Origin: Flavobacteriales bacterium 34_180_T64 | GTDB lineage: Bacteria > Bacteroidota > Bacteroidia > Flavobacteriales > Flavobacteriaceae | DNA: 64,000 bases | Direction: 5' to 3' | Assembly: GCA_002162765.1 (NCBI GenBank) | Contig: MAAR01000011.1 | Coordinates: 1 to 64,000, forward strand | Shown: piece by piece, positions 57,357 through 64,000 of the stretch | Numbering within the stretch: the first letter of the stretch is position 1 | Layout of the letters: each line of letters starts with the position of its first letter | Position numbers and translations under genes: made by a program | The notes under the pieces: model-generated | What the model was told of the DNA's origin: nothing | The model's input: only the letters and a program-made list of their open reading frames with translations | Databases searched by the model: none

Positions 57357-58634
57357 ATGAAAAAACAATTTATTGTTGCTTTAGCACTGATTGTTGGTTC
57401 TTTCGCATTTGCACAAAAGAGTGAATTGAAATCAGCTGAAAAAGCAATTAAATCAGGAAATTTTGCAGATGCAAAATCTGCGATTCTAAAGGCTGAGGCA
57501 TTAATAGCCGGAGCAGATGATAAAGTGAAAGCAAATTTTTACTTTTTGAAAGGACAGGCATTATATGCAAATGGAACTGCAACAAATGCGGAGATTGATA
57601 AGGCCATTGAAAGTCTTGATAAAGTAAAAGATTTGGAGGAGAAAGTTGGAAAATACAGATATACTAGTAAAGTAGCTGAATTGAAACAATCAATGCTTTC
57701 TAATTTCTTAACGAAGGCAAACGCATCTTTACAAGCCAAGAATTATTTAGTATCCTCTCATGATTTTGAGAAGGCCTATCGCATGTCTGTAAAAGACACG
57801 TTGTATTTGTACTACGCAGCATCAACAGCAGTAACAGCTAAAGAATTTGAATCGTCTTTGACTTACTATGAAGAGCTAAGAGACTTAGGTTTTAAAGGGT
57901 ATGAAACAATTTATTCTGCTCATAATATAGAATTGGGTCAAAGCGAGGATTTTGATAGTAGAGAATTACGAGATTTATCTGTAAGAGCGGGTACGCACAA
58001 TGCACCAAAAGATGCAAAGACTGATTCTAAATCTGCAGAAATCATTAAAAACATTGCGTTGATTTACGTGAGTAATGGTGATAATGAAAAAGCCATTACT
58101 GCGATGAAAGACGCAAGAATGGAAAATCCTGATGATTTAGATCTAATATTGACAGAGGCTAATGTTCATATTAAAATGGGCAATAAGGATGAGTTTAAAA
58201 GACTAATCCAAGAGGCAACCATTAAAGATCCAAATAATGCTGAATTACAGTATAATTTAGGCGTTGTTTCAGCTGAAGGAGGTGAGCCGGAAGTAGCCAG
58301 AAAATATTATGAAAAAGCAATTGCATTGGATCCAAGCTATGCAGATGCTCATAATAATATGGCAGTGTTAATACTGGATGGAGAGCAACAGATAATTGAA
58401 GAAATGAATTCTTTAGGTAGTTCTGATGCAGATAATAGAAGATATGATGAGTTGAAGGAAGAACGCAAATTGTTATACAGAGAAGCAATACCATTTTTAG
58501 AATCTACTTTAAAGTTTAAGCCTAAGAATCTTCAAGCGGCAAAAACCTTAATGAACATTTATAGTGCTCTAGAGGAAACGGAAAAATTCAATGTTATAAA
58601 AGCAAAAATTGAAGCTATTGAAAGTGGAAATTAG
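57357..58634 (+). CDS. Secreted TPR-repeat protein
   Basis: This 425-residue protein begins with a signal peptide (MKKQFIVALALIVGSFAFAQ). It is built of tetratricopeptide helices: LKSAEKAIKSGNFADAKSAI near 24, AEIIKNIALIYVSNGDNEKAITAM mid-protein and AELQYNLGVVSAEGGEPEVARKYYEKAIALDPSYADAHNNMAVL near 300-345. It is likely a periplasmic scaffold for protein contacts. It follows gyrA by 25 bp on the same strand and may share its transcript, as I recall from related genomes. Its partners are unknown. Confidence 0.85.
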   Translation: MKKQFIVALALIVGSFAFAQKSELKSAEKAIKSGNFADAKSAILKAEALIAGADDKVKANFYFLKGQALYANGTATNAEIDKAIESLDKVKDLEEKVGKYRYTSKVAELKQSMLSNFLTKANASLQAKNYLVSSHDFEKAYRMSVKDTLYLYYAASTAVTAKEFESSLTYYEELRDLGFKGYETIYSAHNIELGQSEDFDSRELRDLSVRAGTHNAPKDAKTDSKSAEIIKNIALIYVSNGDNEKAITAMKDARMENPDDLDLILTEANVHIKMGNKDEFKRLIQEATIKDPNNAELQYNLGVVSAEGGEPEVARKYYEKAIALDPSYADAHNNMAVLILDGEQQIIEEMNSLGSSDADNRRYDELKEERKLLYREAIPFLESTLKFKPKNLQAAKTLMNIYSALEETEKFNVIKAKIEAIESGN

Positions 58635-58649
58635 AATGTAATTATATAA

Positions 58650-58684
58650 TAAAAAAAGCCACTTCATTGAAGTGGCTTTTTTTA
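58650..58684. terminator. Bidirectional terminator between the TPR and NlpC/P60 genes
   Basis: GCCACTTCA (58658-58666) and TGAAGTGGC (58668-58676) form a perfect 9-bp stem around one base, with A and T runs of seven or more on each side. The genes converge here. Confidence 0.9.
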
Positions 58685-59434
58685 TTATATAATTTTCTTA
58701 ATGACTCGTAATTTATGAGTATGTAAGTTACGTTCTTGATTATAAATCCCCGATTGATCTAAACGATCAATTCTTACTTTACCATGAGCATGAATTATAT
58801 GATGCTCTTCCATAAGAATGCCTACATGAATAATTTGACCTTCACTATTGTCGAAAAATGCTAAATCACCAGGCTGACTTTCCTCAATAAAACTTAATGC
58901 TTCACCCTGAGTTGCTTGTTGAGATGCATCCCGTAAAAGGTTATAACCATTAAGTTTATAAACCATTTGAACAAATCCGGAGCAATCAATTCCAAAAGGT
59001 GTTTTTCCACCCCAAAGGTAAGGCGCATTTAAAAAGGTCAATGCTGTTTTTATAAGATGTGATTTATCATAGATTCCTTCAATACAATTGCCATCGTATT
59101 TATGATCTAATAACTCAAGTCCATTTAGAGATGAACCTAAAGCAATGGGTAAAAGTTTGGTTTCATTATCTTGAACATATTCTATGAGATCTGAAGACAA
59201 AATTGGCGCTTCATTTTTTAACGACTTATAATTTTCTTCAGATATTTCAAGATATTGCTTGTTATCAATCCAGCCTTCATAATTATCAAAGGCCAAGCGA
59301 ATTCTGCTCCAAGATTTACGTCGTTCAATTACTTTAAAAATTTCACCATACAAAACTTGTGAAACTAATTCACTAGTATCAGTTGGCTCCAATCGTAAAG
59401 GAACAATGCTTAAGTTACAGATTCCGTATTGCAT
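58685..59434 (-). CDS. NlpC/P60 cell-wall peptidase with SH3-like domains
   Basis: This 249-residue protein has an N-terminal SH3b-like pair (CNLSIVPLRLEPTDTSELVSQVLYGEIF, then NYEGWIDNKQYLEI) and a C-terminal C40 cysteine peptidase. The catalytic Cys151 is in GIDCSGFVQMVYKL, the histidine in IIHVGILMEEHHIIHAHG, and GDLAFFDN is the typical pre-histidine turn. No signal peptide is visible, unlike many wall hydrolases, so export by a non-classical route or a cytosolic role in peptide recycling (as with YkfC-type gamma-D-glutamyl-L-amino acid endopeptidases) is possible. It lies 9 bp downstream of the thiolase gene. Confidence 0.87.
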   Translation of the reverse strand: MQYGICNLSIVPLRLEPTDTSELVSQVLYGEIFKVIERRKSWSRIRLAFDNYEGWIDNKQYLEISEENYKSLKNEAPILSSDLIEYVQDNETKLLPIALGSSLNGLELLDHKYDGNCIEGIYDKSHLIKTALTFLNAPYLWGGKTPFGIDCSGFVQMVYKLNGYNLLRDASQQATQGEALSFIEESQPGDLAFFDNSEGQIIHVGILMEEHHIIHAHGKVRIDRLDQSGIYNQERNLHTHKLRVIKKII

Positions 59435-59443
59435 TTATAAAGC

Positions 59444-60622
59444 TTAGTTGCGTTCAATAACAATAGCAGAAGCACCACCACCACCATTGCAAATGGCCGC
59501 TGCTCCAGTTTTAGCATTATTTTGCTCTAAAACGTTCATTAATGTTATAAGTATTCGAACACCTGAACATCCTAAAGGATGACCCAATGAAACTGCTCCA
59601 CCATTTACATTCACATTAGTATCATTAAGTCCTAATAGTTTCATATTGGCTAAACCAACAACTGAAAAGGCTTCATTAAATTCAAAAAAGTCAACGTCGT
59701 TAATTGCAATTCCAGCTTTATCAAGGGCTTTTGGTAAAGCCTTTGCAGGTGCCGTAGTAAACCATTCAGGTTCATGTGCAGCATCGGCATAACTTTTTAT
59801 TGTAGCTAATGGTTTTAATCCTAATTCAGCAGCTTTTTCTTTACTCATTAAAACTACGGCACCTGCACCATCATTTATAGTAGATGCATTCGCTGCTGTT
59901 ACTGTTCCTTCCTTTGTAAAAGCAGCTCTCAATGCAGGAATTTTTTCCATCTTCACATTGGAATATTCTTCATCTTTAGAGACAACTAACGCATCTCCAC
60001 GTCTTTGGGGTACTTCAACGGGAACCACTTCATTGTCAAATTTACCAGAATCCCAAGCAGCTGCAGATCTTTTGTATGATTGAATTGCAAATGCATCCTG
60101 TTCTTCTCTGGAAAAATTATATTTTGTAGCACAAGCATCAGCACTAACACCCATGGCGTTTTGGTCGTATGCATCTACAAGTCCATCTTTTTGCATCCCA
60201 TCAACAAGGGAAGTTGGACCAAATTTTGTCCCTGTACGTGTATGTAAATAATGAGGTATTAGACTCATGTTTTCCATTCCACCAGCCACTATTATTTCAG
60301 CATCTCCTAATGCAATAGCCTGAGCACCTTGCATTACTGCTTTCATTCCTGAAGCACATACTTTATTTATTGTTGTACATGGCACAGTATTAGGTATGCC
60401 AGCGTAAATCGCAGCTTGTCTTGCAGGCGCTTGACCTGTTCCAGCTTGAACTACATTACCCATCAGAACTTCTTGCACCATTTCTGGATTAAGATTAATT
60501 TTTTCGAGAGCACCTTTAATAGCAATTGCCCCAAGTTTTGGCGCGGGAATTGTTGATAATGAACCTAAAAAACTTCCAATTGGAGTTCTAGCAGCGGATA
60601 CGATTACGACTTCTTTATTCAT
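59444..60622 (-). CDS. Acetyl-CoA C-acetyltransferase (thiolase)
   Basis: This 392-residue biosynthetic-type thiolase has Cys89 in NKVCASGMKAVM, which forms the acyl-enzyme. The C-terminal motifs are NGGAVSLGHPLGCSGVRI (histidine near 352) and CNGGGGASAIVIE with the second catalytic cysteine. It condenses or cleaves acetyl-CoA/acetoacetyl-CoA. No other beta-oxidation or polyhydroxybutyrate genes are adjacent. It shares a minus-strand message with the NlpC gene. Confidence 0.93.
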   Translation of the reverse strand: MNKEVVIVSAARTPIGSFLGSLSTIPAPKLGAIAIKGALEKINLNPEMVQEVLMGNVVQAGTGQAPARQAAIYAGIPNTVPCTTINKVCASGMKAVMQGAQAIALGDAEIIVAGGMENMSLIPHYLHTRTGTKFGPTSLVDGMQKDGLVDAYDQNAMGVSADACATKYNFSREEQDAFAIQSYKRSAAAWDSGKFDNEVVPVEVPQRRGDALVVSKDEEYSNVKMEKIPALRAAFTKEGTVTAANASTINDGAGAVVLMSKEKAAELGLKPLATIKSYADAAHEPEWFTTAPAKALPKALDKAGIAINDVDFFEFNEAFSVVGLANMKLLGLNDTNVNVNGGAVSLGHPLGCSGVRILITLMNVLEQNNAKTGAAAICNGGGGASAIVIERN

Positions 60623-60723
60623 TTTTTGAATGTTTATTTTTTATTGCTGCAAAATTAATCAAATTTTTAGATAGTTTGTGATGAAAACAAGATTATAAAG
60701 CAACATTTAGATATAAATTTTCT

Positions 60724-60731
60724 TACTTTTG
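60724..60731 (+). promoter_or_regulatory. Candidate -7 element for the 7TM-HD gene (TACTTTTG)
   Basis: TACTTTTG exactly fits TAnnTTTG and ends 23 bp before the ATG at 60755. No -33 TTG was seen. Confidence 0.5.
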
Positions 60732-60754
60732 AAAGGCTAATTATATAGAGATTG

Positions 60755-62800
60755 ATGAATGAACTTGTAAATAAATGGTATCGCAATCATGCATTATTGT
60801 ATAAAGTGCTTTTGTTTTTTGCCACGACCTTTTTAATCGTATATCTATTTCCTAAGAGTGGAAAATTTAAATATAACTTTGACAAAGGTAAGCCCTGGCA
60901 ATCTGAAAATCTATATGCTCCATTTGATTTTGCTATCAAAAAATCAACCGCTGAAATTGAAGAAGAAAAATCGTCAATTGAAAGCAATAGCTCAATTTAT
61001 TTTGATTTGGATTCAAACATTAAGTCAATTGTTGTAGATAATTATGCAATTAAATTTAAACAGGTTTTTTCAGATTCAATAACTTCAGAGAATCCCAAAC
61101 TCTATGGTGTTGGAACTACCGTATTAGAACAAATTTATAATTTTGGTGTATTAGATGAAGATTATAATTTTGATCCAAATAAAAAAAGCGTTCTTCTAGA
61201 AAACCAAACTCAGAAAGCAACAGTGCTTTTTGCTGATTTAACTAAGGTAGATGTGTTTAGTTTAAAACTCGAACAAACCTTAAATAATAATAATTTATCA
61301 GATTACAGCAACACATTCAAATCTCTATTTTTTGATATCATTAGGCCAAATCTTAGTTTAAACAGGACCATTACTGAAACCGCCTTGTCGGAAGAAATTC
61401 GTCGAATTTCACCTACCAGAGGAAGTATAGAAAGAGAAACATTAATAATTTCTAAAGGAGAATTAGTAGAAGGTAATAAATATGATATTCTAAAATCTCT
61501 TGAATCTGAATATGAAAGCCAAGTGTGGAGTGCATCAAACTATGTTTGGGTGATTTTAGCGTATGGACTTTTAGTAGCGCTAACTTTATTAATGTTGCTT
61601 TTATTTTTACGGAAGTATAGGAAAGAAGTGTTTTTAGACAATACTAAAGTGACATTTATATTTTTTAATATTTCACTAATGGTCTTGTTAACAACATTGG
61701 TTATTAATTATAATTCAAAGTTTGTATATGTGATACCTTTATGTGTAATGCCCTTAGTGCTTAAGGCGTTTTTCGATGCAAGATTGGGTCTGTTTGCTCA
61801 TGTTTTAACAGTTTTACTTTTAGGTTTTATAGTACCGAATAGTTATGAATATATGTTTCTACAAATTATTGCTGGTGTCGTAACTATTTTGACCGTATCC
61901 GAATTGTACAAACGCGCAAATTTATTTATTTCGGTAGGTCAAATTACGCTTATATATATAATTGCCTACTTCGCATTTTTTGTGATCCATGAAGGCAATA
62001 TTATTAACTTGAAATTAGAAACGTTTGGCTTATTTATTTTATGTGGCTTAGCAACATTATTTGTACAGCCTTTGATATATATATATGAGAAGTTATTCGG
62101 ATTAGTGTCTGATGTTTCATTATTAGAGCTTTCAGATACAAATACCAAATTGCTAAAGGAATTGTCAAATAAGGCACCTGGTACGTTTCACCATTCTCTA
62201 AATGTTGCAAATTTGGCTGAAGCTTCTGCAAACGAAATTGGAGCAAATGCGATGCTAGTTAGAGTAGGAGCTCTTTATCATGATATTGGAAAAATGAAAA
62301 ACCCTACTTATTTTACAGAAAATCAGTCTACGGGTATAAACCCTCATGATGAACTTTCATCTAAAGAAAGTGCTAGAATAATCATTGATCATGTCATTGA
62401 CGGCATTGAAATCGCTAAAAAGAATAATTTGCCAGATCGCGTGATTGATTTTATCAGAACCCATCATGGTACGAGTTTAGTGTACTATTTTTATTCTACT
62501 GCAAAAACGCTCGATGATTCTATAGATCAAAATGATTTTAGGTATCAAGGGCCAAGGCCTTTTAGCAAGGAAACATCAATTTTAATGATGTGTGATAGCG
62601 TAGAGGCTGCCTCAAAAAGTTTGAAGGAACCATCATCGACAAAAATTGATAAATTTGTAGATAGTATTATTGGGAAACAAATGGAAAGTGGGCAATTTTT
62701 AAATGCGGATATCACATTCAAGGAAATAGAATCTATTAAAAAAGTGCTTAAAAATAAGCTTGCAAATATATTCCATCTCAGGATAGAATACCCAGAATAA
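60755..62800 (+). CDS. 7TM-HD family cyclic-di-AMP phosphodiesterase (PgpH type)
   Basis: This 681-residue membrane protein matches the 7TMR-HDED architecture. One transmembrane segment (residues about 18-36) is followed by a large extracytoplasmic domain to about residue 265. Seven closely packed membrane segments follow (about 268-470), then a cytosolic HD domain with YHDIGKM (His509, Asp510). HHGTSLVYYFY near 570 is a second metal-binding histidine region. PgpH-type proteins hydrolyse cyclic di-AMP, which controls turgor and potassium uptake. The TTG at 60752 directly before the ATG is not used as the start here. The gene is monocistronic and divergent to the thiolase gene. Confidence 0.88.
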   Translation: MNELVNKWYRNHALLYKVLLFFATTFLIVYLFPKSGKFKYNFDKGKPWQSENLYAPFDFAIKKSTAEIEEEKSSIESNSSIYFDLDSNIKSIVVDNYAIKFKQVFSDSITSENPKLYGVGTTVLEQIYNFGVLDEDYNFDPNKKSVLLENQTQKATVLFADLTKVDVFSLKLEQTLNNNNLSDYSNTFKSLFFDIIRPNLSLNRTITETALSEEIRRISPTRGSIERETLIISKGELVEGNKYDILKSLESEYESQVWSASNYVWVILAYGLLVALTLLMLLLFLRKYRKEVFLDNTKVTFIFFNISLMVLLTTLVINYNSKFVYVIPLCVMPLVLKAFFDARLGLFAHVLTVLLLGFIVPNSYEYMFLQIIAGVVTILTVSELYKRANLFISVGQITLIYIIAYFAFFVIHEGNIINLKLETFGLFILCGLATLFVQPLIYIYEKLFGLVSDVSLLELSDTNTKLLKELSNKAPGTFHHSLNVANLAEASANEIGANAMLVRVGALYHDIGKMKNPTYFTENQSTGINPHDELSSKESARIIIDHVIDGIEIAKKNNLPDRVIDFIRTHHGTSLVYYFYSTAKTLDDSIDQNDFRYQGPRPFSKETSILMMCDSVEAASKSLKEPSSTKIDKFVDSIIGKQMESGQFLNADITFKEIESIKKVLKNKLANIFHLRIEYPE

Positions 62801-62827
62801 AAAATAGATAAAAAGTTTGAAAAATTA

Positions 62828-62858
62828 CTTGCGTTGTTTAAGATGAAGACTTACATTT
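62828..62858 (+). promoter_or_regulatory. Promoter of the tRNA cluster (TTG-N20-TACATTTG)
   Basis: TTG (62828-62830) and TACATTTG (62851-62858) fit the Bacteroidota promoter pattern with a 20-bp spacer. It is placed 46 bp before the first tRNA. It is the best full promoter match in the window. Confidence 0.7.
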
Positions 62859-62904
62859 GCATCCGCATTTGGGACATAATGCAAAGTTCTTAAAAAAATT
62901 AAAC

Positions 62905-62993
62905 GGAGAGGTGCCTGAGTGGCCGAAAGGAACGGTTTGCTAAATCGTCGTACTTAGAAATAGGTACCCAGGGTTCGAATCCCTGTCTCTCCG
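62905..62993 (+). tRNA. tRNA-Ser (anticodon GCU)
   Basis: An 89-nt class II tRNA. The anticodon loop reads TTGCTAA with GCT in the middle, there is a long variable arm, a TTCGAAT T-loop and a G discriminator before an unencoded CCA. The acceptor stem GGAGAGG pairs with TCTCTCC. Confidence 0.95.
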
Positions 62994-63022
62994 CAATTTT
63001 CTTAAATATTTAGATAACTATT

Positions 63023-63097
63023 CGGGGTGTAGCGTAGCCCGGTTATCGCGCCACGTTTGGGACGTGGAGGCCGCAGGTTCGAATCCTGCCACCCCGA
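63023..63097 (+). tRNA. tRNA-Pro (anticodon UGG)
   Basis: The acceptor arms CGGGGTG and CACCCCG pair perfectly. The anticodon loop TTTGGGA carries TGG. The T-loop is TTCGAAT and the discriminator is A; CCA is not encoded. Confidence 0.95.
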
Positions 63098-63112
63098 CAA
63101 ATTGAGAGTTAC

Positions 63113-63186
63113 GGGCTCGTAGCTCAGCTGGATAGAGCACCTCCCTTCTAAGGAGGCGGTCACAGGTTCGAATCCTGTCGGGCTCA
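63113..63186 (+). tRNA. tRNA-Arg (anticodon UCU)
   Basis: The anticodon stem is CCTCC/GGAGG with the loop CTTCTAA, giving anticodon TCT. The acceptor arms GGGCTCG and CGGGCTC pair with two wobbles. The discriminator is A; CCA is not encoded. Confidence 0.95.
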
Positions 63187-63187
63187 C

Positions 63188-63224
63188 AAAAAGTCTTACT
63201 AGAAATAGTAAGACTTTTTTGTTT
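63188..63224 (+). terminator. Terminator of the tRNA cluster
   Basis: AAAAGTCTTACTA (63189-63201) and TAGTAAGACTTTT (63206-63218) form a 13-bp stem around a GAAA loop and are followed by T residues. It closes the tRNA unit two bases after tRNA-Arg. Confidence 0.92.
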
Positions 63225-63410
63225 TTAGATACTTTTTTTAAGATTTATGCTAAACCGCTGAAACTATTGATTTTACTGTGTATTTCATCGATATTTCCTA
63301 TGAAAAAACGCGCTTTATCGGAAAATTATGTCATTTTATCGAGTATTTTCTTTGAGTATCAACCTATTTGATATATATTCGTAGTCTAATTTCATTTAAA
63401 CCCAAATCAA

Positions 63411-63836
63411 ATGAAAACCTACTTAACCAAAGCTATTGCTTTTGCAATAGTTATTACTACCTGCTATAATTGTTCGGTTGAATCCGTTAACAATATAGAT
63501 TCAGAATCCAATAATGTTATTCAAATTAATGAACCTTTAGAGGTTGATGACGTTTGTGTTACTCAGGATCCTCAAGCAAAAATGACGAATAATAGTTTAT
63601 TAAATGCTAATTTCGAGGTATTCAATCATTTAGGAACTTTAATAACTCATGACTACGGCGTTTTGCCTGGTGCTGAATCAAGTGTTTTATCTTTCACAAG
63701 TGGAGAGGTAACATTTGTTGTAAGTACATCTGCATCAATTAAAGCCATTGAAATCGATATGGGGAATTGTATGGTTTATGAAGTAATGATTGATGAGAAT
63801 AATCAATTGGATACGGATCAGGCTATTCAACTTTAG
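63411..63836 (+). CDS. Small lipoprotein of unknown function
   Basis: This 141-residue protein has a lipoprotein-type signal (MKTYLTKAIAFAIVITTCYNCS). The lipidated cysteine is most likely Cys18 or Cys21; the region after it is rich in asparagine, serine and acidic residues. The mature part has strands that resemble a small Ig-like or beta-sandwich domain (NANFEVFNHLGTLITHDYG). It is monocistronic, and its last 13 bp overlap the end of the convergent methyltransferase gene. No function is recognised. Confidence 0.6.
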   Translation: MKTYLTKAIAFAIVITTCYNCSVESVNNIDSESNNVIQINEPLEVDDVCVTQDPQAKMTNNSLLNANFEVFNHLGTLITHDYGVLPGAESSVLSFTSGEVTFVVSTSASIKAIEIDMGNCMVYEVMIDENNQLDTDQAIQL

Positions 63837-64000
63837 AACAGACTAGTACAACTTTTTCATTTAAGTAATTAGTGGTAAAGAAGAGGTAAATATCACCTCC
63901 ATCTTTAATACTAAACTTATTACGGATTTGCTGAACAGTTTCTGGAAAGTTTCTCGTTGTAATATTAGCTTTTGAAATACCAGCCTTTTTGAATGTTTTT
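63824..64000 (-). CDS. C-terminal part of a THUMP-like class I SAM methyltransferase (5' end outside window)
   Basis: The last 59 codons of a minus-strand gene run from the right edge to a TAG at 63824-63826. The residues fit the C-terminal THUMP-like domain I recall from flavobacterial class I methyltransferases: GISKANITTRNFPETVQQIR, then SIKDGGDIYLFFTTN and a short tail ending CSKVE. The catalytic domain lies outside, so the enzyme's substrate cannot be stated. It ends inside the last codons of the convergent lipoprotein gene. Confidence 0.65.

Noticed and set aside
63002..63187. A 61-codon minus-strand reading frame beginning MSPTGFEPVTASLEGR
   Set aside because: It is the antisense of tRNA-Pro and tRNA-Arg. 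This type of false protein (with the phrase SGWQDSNLRPPRPKRG) is a known annotation artefact.

Overview
The window looks like chromosome of a marine-type member of the Flavobacteriaceae (Bacteroidota). It is AT-rich. Promoter-like -7 boxes follow the Bacteroidota pattern TAnnTTTG, and Shine-Dalgarno sites are mostly lacking. Secreted proteins carry signal peptides ending in ..FAQ/..SAQ, and at least two have the C-terminal sorting domain of the type IX secretion system (T9SS). DnaX lacks the usual zinc cysteines, as in other Bacteroidota. No phage, insertion sequence, integrase, CRISPR array or secondary-metabolite cluster was recognised. The window is mostly housekeeping gene blocks separated by a few accessory segments.

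Layout. 1-4568 (-): the N-terminal 1,522 codons of a giant secreted adhesin-like protein, running off the left edge and built of near-identical 237-bp (79-residue) repeats. 4931-8617 (+): a polyphosphate block (SixA-like phosphatase, PPK1, exopolyphosphatase), followed by a small outer-membrane barrel. 9312-12184 (-): miaE, a lipoprotein and dnaX. 12317-12626 (+): the RNase P RNA with its promoter and terminator. 12688-15712 (-): secreted and membrane proteins of unknown role, with rsmD. 15911-17341 (+): a RecD-like helicase. 17447-21174 (+): an envelope-sugar block (KdsB, a HAD phosphatase, a CAT-like acyltransferase, a KdnB-type Kdo 8-oxidase and a lysophospholipid-type acyltransferase). This suggests a modified Kdo such as 8-amino-Kdo, although no kdnA aminotransferase is present here.

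21176-33585 (-): metabolism and protein-processing genes (AhpD-like protein, large zinc metalloprotease, two VOC proteins, NTF2-like protein, SRAP, YebC, S41 protease with a secreted partner, PhhB, RmlD-like protein, GcvT). 33714-35192 (+): a secreted aminopeptidase P. 35226-36377 (-): a T9SS-exported alpha/beta hydrolase. It is flanked by a degenerate, in-frame second copy of the aminopeptidase gene's 3' end, which marks it as a probable insertion. 36426-41098 (-): the threonine operon thrA-thrB-thrC. 41186-45458: NAD(P)HX repair enzyme, a TlpA-like lipoprotein and HutH.

45840-50573 (+): a 1,577-residue modular T9SS surface protein. Behind it lies an array of seven ~87-bp palindromic REP-like elements (50709-51461). 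51499-62800: a SpoIIAA-like protein, clpC, gyrA, a TPR protein, an NlpC/P60 peptidase, a thiolase and a PgpH-type 7TM-HD phosphodiesterase. 62905-63186: tRNA genes Ser(GCU), Pro(UGG) and Arg(UCU) under one recognisable promoter. The right edge holds a small lipoprotein and the C-terminus of a THUMP-like methyltransferase.

The most unusual points are the hydrolase insertion with its duplicated gene end, the incomplete Kdo8N-type block, the higher-order repeat structure of the giant adhesin gene, and the REP-like array.
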